A stretch of DNA of 64,000 bases. Source: Sordaria brevicollis. Lineage: Eukaryota; Ascomycota; Sordariomycetes; Sordariales; Sordariaceae. The notes below the pieces were generated by a model that was given only the letters and a program-made list of their open reading frames with translations, had not been told where the DNA came from and made no database searches. Positions 46,700-60,200 of this stretch are shown one piece after another; positions within the stretch are counted from its first letter, which is position 1; each line of letters opens with the position of its first letter. Both the position numbers and the translations under genes were made by a program. The stretch is taken from assembly GCA_033439795.1 (NCBI GenBank), contig JAUTDP010000001.1, forward strand, positions 3,596,001 to 3,660,000, given 5' to 3'.

Positions 46700-48500
46700 A
46701 TTTATATTCTCTTTTCCTTTATATTTATTAAAATATATTAATTTAAGCGATTAATATCTAATCCAATCCCTACTATAATTATTAATACCCTCGTTATAAT
46801 TATTACGTTTTCCGAAATTAAAAATATCGATTTTCGTAATATCGAATTCTAGGATTAATTTACCGACGCTATTTATACGCTTAATAACGATTTTATTACT
46901 ATTTTAGTTTTTATTACCTAAATTCTTAATTTGGGTAATTACTTTATATTCCTAACCGCCGCTTACGCGTTTGCCCGCTTTATATAATTTAATATTATTT
47001 CTATTACCACCGAATTTTAAAGTATTAAAGAGGACTTTTAATAATTCGAAGACGAGAATAATTAATTGCGTTAGGATTTCAATTAATTCTATATTTTAAT
47101 TTAAAATAAAGACTAAATTAACGCGATTTTTAATATTAATTTTACGATTTTTAGAATTAATTATACCCTTTAACTTTCGGACGCCGTTATTAAATAATAA
47201 ATTTAATATAACGCTTATAAATAAACTTTCGTTAACGCCGCCTCTTAATATAACGATATTATTAATAATTTTTAAATTTATTTAATTACTTTTTAATAAA
47301 ACTTATCCGACGTTTAAAAGCGTTATTTTAATTTTAAAATTAATTTTTAAAATGCAATTAAGTACGAAATAATTAAATATTAAAAAATAATTAATAATTT
47401 TTATTAATATTTATCTAAACCTACTAACCCCGCGTCCGTACCTTTACCCGACGATAATAACGATAGTAATTCTAATTCTAATAATTCCGAATCCGAATTT
47501 AATAATATAATTATTAACGACCCGGTCGGAAATAACGGTAATAGCGGTTATAAATCGGTATCGTATATTATCATTTCCCCTACTTTTAATAATATTAGTA
47601 AAATTCTTAAGAGAATTATTAAATTTCGTTAATAGTACGTTAATATCTTATTCGCTTTTAAGGATAAATTTTCCGCTTTTAAAACCGAGGATACTAAATT
47701 TTCTTTAATTTCCCGCTCCCTTCGTAGTAAGCCTTAAGAGGTAATCGAGCCCGAATTTATTAAAATTCTATTTAATAAACCGGTTAAATAATTTATTACC
47801 TTCGATTTATTTAAAAAAATAGTTAATAAATATAATAATATCGATATTATAATTTAAATTCGTTATAAATTTAAGGATTTAAAAATGGGTAAAATAAAAT
47901 AATTTAATTTTGAAAATAAATTCGTTATTATTATCGAACGTTACTAATTTAATAATAATATAAAAATTTATTATTTCTATTAACGCTTAACCGAACGCTT
48001 TTATAACGCTATTACCCTATAGCGCCCTTAGCCTAAGGATAATAAATTCGATAAATAGTTCGAAATAATCTATAATTTCGCTAAATAATTCGAATAGAAG
48101 GATTAATATAATAAAATCGCTAATTTTTATTATAAATCTAATATTAATAACCCTATTACCAGCTCTAATTCCGCTTTTAATAATACGAGCGGTTCCATTC
48201 CCGAATTTACTATTAACGAAGGCGGTACTACTATAAATTTCGATTCTATATCCGCTTCCGACGTTTAAATTTCTTATATAATTAATAACGATATATTCTA
48301 ATACTATATAAAAATTAGTATTTATACCTATTATAATCGTAAGGGTTATTTTTCCGTTGAATATAAGGATTGTATTTGGTTTAAGAAGGAGGTACCTAAG
48401 TGTAAATTATATAAAGAAAGAGAGAAGGAAAAGAAAAAAAGAAGGATAAAAAGGAAAAGGAGAAAAATAATAATAATAATAATAATTAGTAATAACGCCC
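46700..48500 (+). pseudogene. Inner chromovirus gag remnant
   Basis: Plus-strand reading ends near 48320-48380 in a zinc-knuckle-like segment, Y-T-Y-Y-N-R-K-G-Y-F-S-V-E-Y, where Tyr codons stand for Cys and His codons changed by RIP. A Lys/Glu-rich stretch follows at about 48410-48490. Stops are frequent. Confidence 0.6.
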
Positions 48501-48999
48501 CGCTTAAGGTTAATATAAATACGGCTAATATAATTATTATAATATTAATATTATAAATATTCCTATTCCTAATATTCCGGCTCTTAATTACTTTATATTA
48601 TAATAATAGCCTATTTATTACTTTACCCTTATATACCTTTACGGCTTTATAAACCCGGTTATAAATAACGAGAATAATTTTATTAATAGTTAAAAAAATA
48701 TATAATTTTTTATTTAAATCGTAATTAGAAGTTAACGTTTATTAAATATAAGTAAGGAGGAAGATAATTAAAGAATATTCTTATAATTAAATTTGAAATT
48801 ATTAAAATTAATAAATTTTTTATAAATAACCGTTATAAATACCCTAATTTATTAAATCTTTTTATTTATTTATTTTATAAACCGCGTAAAATATATTATA
48901 TTATATTTATTAATAGTAATTATATTACCCTAGGGTTTATTAACCGTCGTTTTATTTTATATAATAATTTTCTAACTTTTAAATTTTAATTCCCTAAAT

Positions 49000-51900
49000 T
49001 CCTATACTTTATTAATAATTAAGTAAAGGAGAATATTATATATTTTAATCGTTTAGTTATAAATATTAGTATATATTACGAATTTATTAATTTCCTTATT
49101 TATAATTTTATAAAAAATAACCCTATTATTCTCGGATATTTATAATTAATTTACTACGCCCCTAATATTAATTAGTTTAATAATCGCCTTATCTTTAACT
49201 CCGTTTACGAATAACGCGGTTACTTTCCCCTAGGAATACCCCGCTACTTATATTATATACCGTTATTACGTAAATATAATATTAATACGCCTTTAATTAT
49301 TATTCTTAATGGTATACCCTCTATTACTACTTTTAAAAATTCTTTTAAAATGTAATTAATATATTAGAAACCTTCCGTTTTAAACGTTTTTAATAAGGGA
49401 AAGCCGGATACCTTTATTTTACTATTGGAAGCTGTTCGTTAGATTTCTATTTCCGCGATTATTAAACGCGCCGTTTGTTAATATTTTAATAAATTTAAAT
49501 AAAAGGTTATTAATAAAATAGGTATAGTCCCTATCGGTAAGGTTATTAGCGATTAAATTCTTATATTAATAATTATAATGCGTTATTACCTCCTTCCCTT
49601 ACTACGTATAATCTTTATATTATATTATTTAATTAGAGGAGTACGTATTTTTTTCTCCGATTATTAAATGTCAGTTTACTTTTATTATATTCCTAAAAGA
49701 CTTTTTAATTTAACCGATATTAAAGAGTTTTTAGTAATTATATTTAATTAATTCGTTAAGAAATATAAACTTTAAATTATTTGTATAATAAGGGCGAATA
49801 TAGTAAAAAATATTTAACGTATAATAAATAAAGATAAAGTAATAGAAGAAAAAAGCGTTTTAACCCTAAATATAATTAATAATAATTTTACAGTTAATAT
49901 AATTAAAAATATTATAAATAATAAAATAATTTATTATAAAAAGTTCTTCGGTAATAATTATTATATTTAAATCGATATATTTTATAATATTAAAAGTAAG
50001 GAAATTATTAAAATAATTAAAATTTCCGCTTTAATTATATTTATAAGCGATATTTCCGATTTTTAAATTTATAAAGAGATTATTAATTATTATTTTGCTA
50101 TTAATAGTATTAATATTAGTAAAATTACGTTTAAAGATATTATTAAATTTTATAAAAAGGTAAATAAATTTTTAAAGACCGATATTTAAATTTAATAAAA
50201 ATTGCCTCGGTAATATTAGTAATAAATAAATAATTTTTATTAAAAAAATATTAAAATATTACCCCTTAACCGGTTTTACAATTTTAAATTCGAATTTAAA
50301 TTTAGCGTTATATTACCCGCTTCCTATAATTATATTTTTAATTTAAAAAAATTTAACGTTATTAAAAAATAGATCGACGATAATTTAAAAAAGAAGTTTA
50401 TCCGGCCGTTATAATTAGAAGCTTCCGCTCTTATATTTTTAATTAAGAAATTAGGAGGAAGAGTTTATATTTATATTAATTACCGAAATATTAATAACAT
50501 TATTTTTAAATCCCGCTACCCGCTCCTATTTATTAAAGAAATATTCGATATTATTTATTACATTAAGATTTTTACTAAATTAAATATTATTATTACCTTT
50601 AACCGGGTTTATATTAAAGAAGGTTATAAATAATTAATTATATTTATAATAAGGTTTAAACTATTTGAATTTTTAATTATACTTTTTAACCTTTAGGGCG
50701 CCTCCGGCGCCTTTTAAAATTATATTAACGATATTTTATATAATATTTTCGACGTTTACGCGACCGCCTATTTTAATAATATCTTTATATATTTTAATAA
50801 CGAGAAGGATTACGAATAATATATTAACGATATTTTCGAGCGCTTAATTAAAGCCGATTTGAATGTAAATATCGATAAATATAAATTTTATACGAAACGT
50901 ACGAAATACTTCGGTTTAATTATTATATTAAGCGGTATTAAAATAGATTTAAATAAAATTAAAATTATATTCGATTAGGCGCCCCCTTAATTTAAGAAAT
51001 CGCTTTAATAGTTCTTCGGCTTTACGAATTTCTACCGGCGTTTTATTAAAGTATTTTCGACGATAGTATCCCCGTTATACGAATTAATAAAGAAAAACGT
51101 ATTATAGTTATAATCCGACCACTATTAATCCGTTTTTAACGTATTAAAAAAAGCTTTCGCAATTAGACCCGTATTGAAGATTTATAATTAAATTAAAAAG
51201 ATTATAATTGAAATAGATATATTTAATTAAGTAATAGGGGGTACGTTTTTATAATATAGTAATAACGGAATATTATACCTAATCGTTTACTTTTTAATAA
51301 AATATATAATTTAGGAGTATAATTACGATATTTATAATAAAGAATTCTTAATTATTATTAAGGCGTTAAAGGAGTAGTAGCCCGAATTTAAAGGAGTATA
51401 ATAATTATTTAATATTTTAATAGATTATAAAAATTTAAAAACCTTTATAATTAATAAATAATTTATATAATAGTATATACGTTAATTATAATTTTTATTA
51501 TATTTTAATTTTTAAATTTAATATATTTTAGGATTGAAGAATTTGTACTCCGATACCCTTAATAGGAAGCTTAATAATATCCTTACGGGTATTAAAAACG
51601 AACGTTTTATTATTTATTAACATACCCTTTTTTAATTTTTATAATTCGTAAACGGTTATTTCGACGAAAAAGACTTAACTTTTTATTATTCCTTCTCCCT
51701 AATAAATAATTTAAATAACCGTAATTGGCTAATTTCAATTCGTAAAGTTTTCTATAAAGCTTTTAGCGAATATTAAATTACCTTTAACGGTATTATTAAA
51801 TAATATAACCGTATAATAATCGATTTTTATAATAACGAATTCTAATTTTAATTAATTAATTATTAATATAATTCGCTTAATATAGACTATTTTAATCGCA

Positions 51901-53350
51901 ACGTTATTTATAAGCTTTTATCTTAAGAATTTTATTAGAAAAATATAGTTAACGATATATATATATTTTATAAGGCCTACTTACTTTATATAAAGATTAA
52001 ATTCTTTAAATATAATTTTACCGGCTTTTTTAAAATTTTATTTATTACGTTAATTCCCTAGATCCGTATTTCTATCGATTATATTATTCTATTCCCTAGC
52101 AATTTCTACCTTAATTAAGAATTTAAATATATTTACGTTATTATTAATTAATTATTAAAAATATAATACTTTATATTAATAATTATATTATTAGTAGAAG
52201 AATTAGCCGAATATTTTATCGACTACGTTTATTATTTTTATAACTTTCTAAATTTTATTCTTTCGGATAGAAGTATTTAATTCGTATTATAATTCTAATC
52301 CTCTTTATATTAGTATTTAGGTATTAAGCGTATTTTAACCTCCGTTTTCTACCTTTAAACGAACGTTTAAATTAAATATATTAATACGGAAATAAAATAA
52401 TACTTCCGATTATATATTAATTAAATATAAACCGATTAGGTTAAATAATTTCCTTTTATAAAATTCGCTAATAATAATATAATATTTTCGTTAATAAACC
52501 TATTACCTTTCTTCGCTAATTATAATTATTACCCCCGTATAGGTATTAAATTTCGTAACCCTTTATTATTAATATTATTATTTATATAATTAGAGGAGTA
52601 TTATAAAGTTAATAAATTCGCCGACTGCTTTTATAAAATTTAGAATTTCGCAATTTAATAAATTAAGCGTAATTAGGACCGGTACGAAAAAAATACTAAT
52701 AAAAAGCGGGTTAATTTAATAAAATATAAAGAAGGGGATATTATCCTATTCGATATATTTAATTTAATTAACGGTCGTTTATATATTAAATTCTCCCCCT
52801 ATTAGAAAGGATTATTTAAAATTTTAAAAGCGGATTTATATATTATTAAATTATAATTATTTAATAATATAAAATACTCGTTAATTTTTTACGTTTCGAT
52901 AATTTAACGTTAAATTAATTAGGGTTTCCCTAATTAAATCGTCGATTCCGACGTCCGCGTTAACGAAGGTAAAATTATAATTTATACCGACGATTACGAA
53001 GAATATATTAAATAAGAATTTAATAAATTGCTAGATATTAAATAGAAAGGAGAGAATTATTACTAATATTATTTAATTAAATAAAAAGGCGATTACAATT
53101 TTATTTAAGAAAAGGTCAATAACGTTATTAATTATAAGGTATATTTTTAGGAATTTTACTACAATTACCCCGATAAATTAATACCGCCCCGCGTTAAGGA
53201 GTTTTTCGACCATTTTGAATAAGAGGGAAAATATTCGATAACGGACCCTACTATTCGTAACGAATAACCCGACGTTAATATTAAGCTCCGCGCTTTACGC
53301 CGCCGCTCCGCCCGCTTAGCGTAATAATTCGTTATTTTTAAAACGGAATT
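49000..53350 (+). pseudogene. Inner chromovirus pol remnant (RT, RNase H, integrase, chromodomain)
   Basis: Plus-strand reading through stops gives reverse transcriptase segments G-G-R-V-Y-I-Y-I-N-Y and K-S-R-Y-P-L-L-F-I-K-E-I-F-D (about 50450-50570). F-N-N-E-K-D-Y-E and F-Y-T-K-R-T-K-Y-F-G-L-I-I follow (50780-50930), then G-F-T-N-F-Y-R-R-F-I (51020-51050). Integrase core traces D-Y-F-I-D-Y-V-Y and L-S-D-R-S-I-Q-F-V lie at 52210-52290. A chromodomain-like end lies at about 52990-53170, with V-N-N-V-I-N-Y and E-F-Y-Y-N-Y-P-D-K-L. The chromodomain places it among chromoviruses. It is inactive. Confidence 0.85.
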
Positions 53351-53550
53351 ATTATTAATTAAAAAGGAAGTAGAGGAAGGATTTATAGAAATAATGACGA
53401 GGATTATACGATTTTTAATAAATAAATAATTTAAAATACGGTTAATATTATAATTAGAAGTATTTAATAAATTAATAAAGGATTTTAAATTATAATTATA
53501 CGTATATATAAATTTTTTTAACTCTACGAACTTCTTTTAAAGGGGGATAG

Positions 53551-53836
53551 TATTATAGGATTATATTTATACTATACCCGGTATACGTATTAATTACCTA
53601 TATAAATGCCCAAATCCTTAGCGATTATTCCCGATTATAATACGTATATTATAATTCGATATAGTCCAAATTTAATCACCTATAGTTACGTGCAATATTA
53701 CGTGGGTGCGTACGGACTAGGGTATAGGCTCGCGCCCATATATCCAGTCCTCCGTATATACTTCTCCCTTCCCTTCCTTCGTGCAATAATATATATCTCA
53801 TTATATACCTAACGGTGCCAACGCTGTCCTTTAATA
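53551..53836 (+). repeat. 3' LTR of the inner chromovirus
   Basis: 286 bp, begins TATTATAGG (RIPed form of TGTCACAGG). The left, inward part is mutated, and the right, outward part keeps CpA and TpG sites. That is why an open frame survives at 53606-53812; I do not take it as a gene. Confidence 0.93.
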
Positions 53837-53841
53837 TTATT

Positions 53842-56154
53842 TTATACTTTATATTCCGTTTCTATAGCGATTTGGGAATTTTATATTAATTAATTAATTT
53901 TACGAAAGTAATTTTAAAATTTTAAAACTTTTCGTTAGGTTTTATTTTTAATCGTTCAAATTCTTTTACCGCCTTCTTTACTACTATATAATTATAATAA
54001 TTATTTTAAAAATATTCTAATAATTAATTTATAATTTAAATAGTATCCGGGTATTTATTATTATAATAAGGTAATACTCCTTCGATTACTAATCTTCTTA
54101 ACCGAAATATTACTTTTCCGATTCGGGAATCTTCGTCGGGGAAATAATCCGCGTTAACCCTTAATTTATATTTAATTTATATAAACTATATATCGAAGGA
54201 GATTTTATCGCTTTAATTATTATTAAATATCGTAAGGTCGGTAATTTTAAAGGATTTTTTAATTTATAATACGACTTAAATTAATAATCCTAAAAATATA
54301 TACCTTTAATAATATTTATCGAATAAAAATCCAGCGATTAATCTTAAAGACGAATTAGATAATAGCGGTAATAGCGTTCCAAACTTCCCGTTTCTATCTT
54401 TACCACTATTTTCTTTAACGTTAAATTTAATAATACCGTATATATTCTTATTTATACCCTATTTAAAATCGTTATTAATAAGGGTATTTCGTTTATTTAT
54501 AATAAAACCGGGGGTTAGGGGGGGAAGCAAAATATAAGAAGCGAATATTTTAATAAATAATTAATTCTATTCTTTAAATTCTTAATATTATTATTAAAAT
54601 TCGGGGGGTATTAGGTTCTTTAATTTAACCTCTTACTTTCGAATTTACTCGTTTAATTCCAATCGAATATTAAATTTGAGGAAATTGGATATTATTTATT
54701 AATTTTCCTATAATAATTAATAAATTTAATTAACGAAATAAACTACCTAAGAATTAAAAACTATTATATCTTTATAAATTTGCTTAATAATTTTAAGGAA
54801 GGCCCGAATAATATTTATATATACTTCGTTAAGAATTAACTACCCTCGAAACTCTTATTATAAAGCTATTAAATTTACAATATAAATTTTATAAAAGGTA
54901 TATTCGTCTATAAATTAATAGAGAACGTTTTACCCTTTCTAACCGAAATAATTACTAATAATTACTTTTTCTAATACCGGGCGAAAATATATTACCTCTC
55001 TTTATTATTAATTCTCTTAATTATAATAAATTATTCGTACTCTCGTAATTACCTCTATTAATAATATTATACTAATAAACTCTATCGAAGAAACTTCGCT
55101 AAACCGTATAATTTATATAAATATTCGCTATAATAATCTAATATTATTATCGGTTCGTCCTTTCCTCGTTTATTTACTTTATCGATTATATTAGTTTTAG
55201 CATTTACTTTCGACGATATATATTAATCCCTATTAATAATTTATTTAATTTAAATATCGGGTACGTAATATAATTGGTCTAAATTATTATTTTATAAACG
55301 TTTAACGTTATCGAAATTCTAATTTATTATATTTATTTATTTCGATATATTTAAAGAACCTTTCTTTAACGTAATAAGTTAAGGAAGGGAAAATCGATTA
55401 AATATTTTAAAGTATATTATTTTAATCGAAGGTAATTTAAAAGAAGTATTAAATAATAATTTAAAGAGGACCTTCTTTATAAAGCCCTTCGGAATTACTA
55501 TTATCGGATTAAAGATTTCTTTCCCTTTACTTTTTAATTTTTTACAAACCTCCTATAATAAATTTTAAGGATTAATCGTTTTCGTTAAGGACTTAACGTA
55601 TTTAAAGGAATCGTTTATTTCCTCGACCGAAAGCGGTTAATATATTTATAATTTAATCGGAGTCCGAAATAAATCCCCTCCCTACAGGTTATTAAATTTT
55701 AACGTAAAAATTATATTTAAGTAAATATAATTTATTAAATTCGAAAGGGATATTCCCTACTAAATAAATAAATTAAATAAATTCGGAATAAATATAAACC
55801 CTTAATTGTAAAAGGAATTAGAAAGACTTAATAAATTAAAATTTAAAATAAAGTCGCTTAAAAATTTAAAATTTTATAACGATATTAAATCTTCGTTCTT
55901 AATAGGGTTATTATTAATTTTAATAATAAATATTATATAATTAATTTAATTTAAAGCGGGAATAGGAGGATAAATTTATTCTTCTATTATAATTATAATT
56001 CGTAATACTTTAAAAAAACTTCGAAATCCCTTATATTAAAATTTTAATAACCGTAATCACTTCGTTAATTAAAATTAAACGAATAATAACTCCGCTATTA
56101 AAAATAGGATATTATAAGGCCGTCCCCGGATAAAAAGGATAATACTTAATTTTA
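53842..56154 (-). pseudogene. Outer gypsy: 5' gag region, separated by the inner element
   Basis: By position and orientation this 2.3 kb should hold the leader and N-terminal gag of the outer element, cut from the zinc-knuckle part (about 45960-46020) by the insertion at 46245-53836. RIP has removed recognisable motifs. Confidence 0.55.
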
Positions 56155-56421
56155 TATAAAAGCGTAATCCTACGAGAAATTCGACTACAAGACTAAAAGC
56201 CACAAATTAAAGTAAAATTAAGTATAAAAAAGAAAAGGAAATAAATAATAAGGGTATCGTCGGCCCGGCATATAAGCTAAACGTTTCTACCATCCTATAT
56301 CGCCTTCCCAATCGGGATCTATCTTATCGATAAGAGCGTAAAGCTCACCGAGCCTCATTCCATCCCATATACTATAGTCCCGGTGCCTCGTCCCTAGCAC
56401 CCTTCTTGCTATGCCATAATA
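56155..56421 (-). repeat. 5' LTR of the outer gypsy element
   Basis: 267 bp, begins TATAAAAGCG (RIPed form of TGTGAAAGCG) and ends ATAATA, followed by target duplication GTTAC. Here the right (outer) portion is spared and the left (inner) portion is mutated. Confidence 0.92.
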
Positions 56422-56426
56422 GTTAC

Positions 56427-57240
56427 AGGGGTTGCCTCTCGTACCTCTGCCAGCGAAGTGCCAAGACTGCCTTGGGCCAGGGCGTCGCATAGGAAGATTA
56501 ACTTCGAAAATGGCCAAAATTTAAGGTATTTGAAAAAGGGAAAAAATGGCATCATTGGAAAGAGGCATTCGAAATATCTTAGGAAGTGTTTTCTTTTTCT
56601 TTTTTGAACAAAGACTAATAGTGGTATTATCAATCAACAGCAAAAAAGCAGCAAAATATTGTGTTTTTAAATCAACGGATCTTGGCATTTCCTGCACGCG
56701 CCTGCATACGTTGATTAGCTATATACCCCTAAAAATTATAACTAAAAGGATTACCAAAGGCTTACACGTTGAGGTACTTTCTCAACTCTTTTGGGCCAAA
56801 TACAGTGTGATCAACCGCATAGGCCCTAATCGGCTCAAACTTTTTATTAAAAAGTTTAAAATATTTAGTAACTCCCTTTCTAACTTCGCTAAGCCAGCAA
56901 ACTCCACCCACTATAACTATACTACATTAGCGCGTATATTAGGGTAATAATAAATAGAAGTAACCGTTTTTAGTATAGTTGGCCAAGACTTACTTACCGC
57001 CCTAATTTTAATACTTAGGAAATAAGGTTAAACCCTACGTAAGGCTATAGCTAATGGGGATTTTTAATTTATACGAAAATATTAGCGAAAATAGGCCCGA
57101 TAGCGAATAAAATGAGCGCCCAAAACTAATATTTAACCCTTCTAAATAATTCGAATACTATATTATTATCTAATATATTAAATAGCGAAGGCGATAAATA
57201 ATAAAGTAATTTTAATAACTATTATAAGTTTGGCGCCCAA
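56427..57240. other. Partly un-RIPed island between retroelements
   Basis: To about 56990 the composition is less AT-rich than on either side and shows few RIP-type words. An open frame of 133 codons at 56546-56947 (plus) has no motif I recognise and starts with a low-complexity Phe run. From about 57000 the DNA becomes RIP-like again. It may be old unique sequence surviving between insertions, or the end of another repeat. Confidence 0.4.
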
Positions 57241-60200
57241 AGTCTAGAAGTTTAGTATTTGCTAAACTACCGCTCGGACTACCTCGACCTTCCGGCGGCA
57301 AGTAAAGGGGGCTCCAAAACCACTAAAGATGCTTAATCTTCTAGAAGGTTCTTATTATAGGGATAGTTAATGCAAGGGTAGGTAGTAGATGTAGATATGT
57401 GTAATTGTATAGAGGAAGAAAGAGGAAAAGGAAGAAAGTGTACGTAGGAGGCCCGCCCTTTATAGGGCGCGACGGGAACGCGTTAATTACGCGCGGTTAA
57501 ATAACCTTAATTGTATAGGCGGTGAATAGTAACGCAATATCCCGTACGGGCGGGATTATCCCGAATATAATAATATATCTTAAGAAGCGACCACTATACG
57601 AATACAAATACGTAATAGTAATATATTAATTATATATAATTACGGCTAGGTTTATAATACTACTTCCCTTTAAAAGAAATTATATAATTAATTATTATTA
57701 TATAAAATAATTAAAATCCTTATTAAAAAAGTTTCTATAGCCGCTATTCTTAAATATAGTAACCTCCTCCTCTTACTATACTCCTTCTATTATATTTCCG
57801 TCTCCGTTTCCGGGGCCTCTTCCAACGTTATAACCCTATCCTCCCGTATTCCTCCTACTTCCCAAGCTTCCTATACTTTTCGCTTCCTCTATTTCCTCTT
57901 TTCTTCGAATTATTATAATAGTATTAGGGTATTTAAATTTTTTTCGTAGAATTGGCGTATATATTTTAAATATATTAAGACGTTATTCTTTAATTACTAA
58001 TCGGGGGCGTAAAGGGGTGTTTATATAACGTAATATTTTTAAAAATGGCCTTCCTTCCTATAATTATTAATTTTAATAAATTCTTATTCAATTTACTCCT
58101 TACCGTCGTCGGTACGCTTTAAAGTCCGACCGTAATTCGTTCGTATATTTTTATTTAATTATAATTATTTTAATAATTTATTATTTAATTAACATTTAAT
58201 TTTATTAATATAGAAGGTAGGGTTATATTTTATATTATTAGGGAATTCGAGCGTAATAATATAAGTACCGGTATTGGTAATTATGAAAAGTCCTTCGAAA
58301 AGCGGTGCTAATTTAATATAGGGGTAGCCGGAATTAAAATTAATAGTATTAAATAAAACCTAATCTCCCGGTTTATATACCGGGGCGTCCGATTATTAAA
58401 TATTAATATTATCCTTATAATATTATTAAATTTCTTAAGCGTTCGTTATAATATAATCGAATATTTCTTTAAAACGATTAATAATTTTATAAACTTTAAA
58501 ATATTCTTTTTATTATATTATTAAAATTTCGGAGGGATAAAGTACTATTAATTCAATACCTATATAGGGGTTAAAATTATAATTGGTAAAGAAGGGGGAG
58601 ATATTAATTATTTCGGAAATTTAATTATTATTAGCGAATTCCGCGAATAATAATTAATTAATTTAATTATCCTATATTTAAATAATATATATCTTTAAAT
58701 ACCGTTCTATTTTTATATTAATACGTTCGGTTTAATTATTCGTTATTAAATAAAAAGCGGAGGATAGTTTTAATATAACCTCTAACTATATTAATAAGGC
58801 GTATTAAAATATCGAAATAAATTGGGTATTACGGTCGGAAATAATAGAATTAGGGAGGCTATATAGATTATATACCCGTTCGATAAAATATTTGGCTAAT
58901 TCTTTAATAACGAAAGTTTTATAAGGGATATAATAGCGTATTTTAATAAGATAATTAATTATTATTATAATATATTTAAATTTTTAGCTGTAACGTAAAT
59001 ACGAAGTAAGAGGGGTAATATAATCGATAAAAATCTCTTTCTAAGCGGTAAAAGGGATGCTTAATAATTTTAATGATTTATAGGGGGAATAGCGTAACGG
59101 TTTAATTTTAGTATATTAGAAATATATTTTATAATAAATACGAATTAATTAATATATTTTTAATTAAAAGTATAAATAAAATAATAGGTAGAAAGTTTTT
59201 TCGCGATTTAAATAATTAATAAAAGGGGCGTTATAAATATAGTAGATTAATTAGAATTATAGTTCTATATTTTCTAGGTTAATGATAACGGCGCTATAGT
59301 AATAAATTTACCCTTATACCGTTTAGTATTTTATAAATACGGTCCTTATTATTTATTTTCGTACTTTTTTAAATTAAACGTAGTATTCGGGGTCTTAAAA
59401 GTAAATTAAAAAGTCTATAAAAAAAACGGATTTCTTATAAAATTTAGTAATAAAGTTATTTACGGATTTCTTATTAAGGATTTCTAAATTATAAAAATAA
59501 TATATATTTATATTAATTTCGGAATTTGTTTCCGTTTTTACGTTATTTAATACTTAAGCTTTATTAATAAATATATTCTAATTGAAAAGTATTTTATTAT
59601 AAGCGAATAAGTATTTATTTTTTTCGTAGGGAATATCCTTTAGTTTACGGTTAAAGGCGTTAAATCGGATTTAGAGGGAATTTGGTCGATATTTAATTAT
59701 AAAATTAAATTATAATGAAAATTAGGACTATTATATATACCGAGGAGAGAGTTACTTATTAACGGTAAACGTTTTTAAAGTTTTATAATTTATTAATATT
59801 TCGAAAGGCTATTATACGCTTTTAAATTTTAGCTTCTACTCTTTTAATACTTTAATAATAGCGAATAATTCTTTATTATAAATATTATAATTATTTTCGG
59901 CCGCCGTATATCGTTAATTAAAATAAGTAATTAAATATAAAATACTTTCGTCGTTATATTATAAGAGAATACTGCTATATATTTAATTGGAAATATTAGT
60001 TTCGATAATTATTTATTTAGATTAATCGTAAATTCGTAGAACGGGACCCGTAATAAATATTTTCTTAAGGGCGTTAAATAACTTTTAGTATTATTCGGTC
60101 TATATTTATATTATTTTATTTATATTCTTTTTCGTAAATTTATATAATAATCCTATAATAATAGAAAAATATTTAATAAATTATTGGTAAAAGTTTATAA

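Larger units (their letters stand above)
46245..53836 (+). mobile_element. Inner Ty3/gypsy chromovirus, complete but RIP-degraded
   Basis: Direct repeats of exactly 286 bp (46245-46530 and 53551-53836) are flanked by the duplication TTATT (46240-46244 and 53837-53841). Coding is on the plus strand. A purine-rich tract, AAAGGGGGATAG, lies directly before the right LTR at 53539-53550. Total 7,592 bp, a typical full length. It is inserted in gag of the outer element in the opposite orientation. Confidence 0.95.
40112..56421 (-). mobile_element. Outer Ty3/gypsy LTR retrotransposon, RIP-degraded, carrying two nested insertions
   Basis: Direct repeats of exactly 267 bp (40112-40378 and 56155-56421) are flanked by the same 5-bp duplication GTTAC (40107-40111 and 56422-56426). 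Coding is on the minus strand. A purine-rich tract, complement of TTACCCCCCTTT at 40379-40390, abuts the left (3') LTR, as expected for that orientation. Total span is 16,310 bp. Subtracting the inner chromovirus with its duplication (7,597 bp) and the hAT-like element with its duplication (414 bp) leaves about 8.3 kb. RIP is heavy throughout the interior. Confidence 0.92.

Noticed and set aside
53606..53812. Open frame of 68 codons
   Set aside because: Lies wholly in the inner chromovirus LTR, in its un-RIPed outer part; openness reflects lack of RIP.
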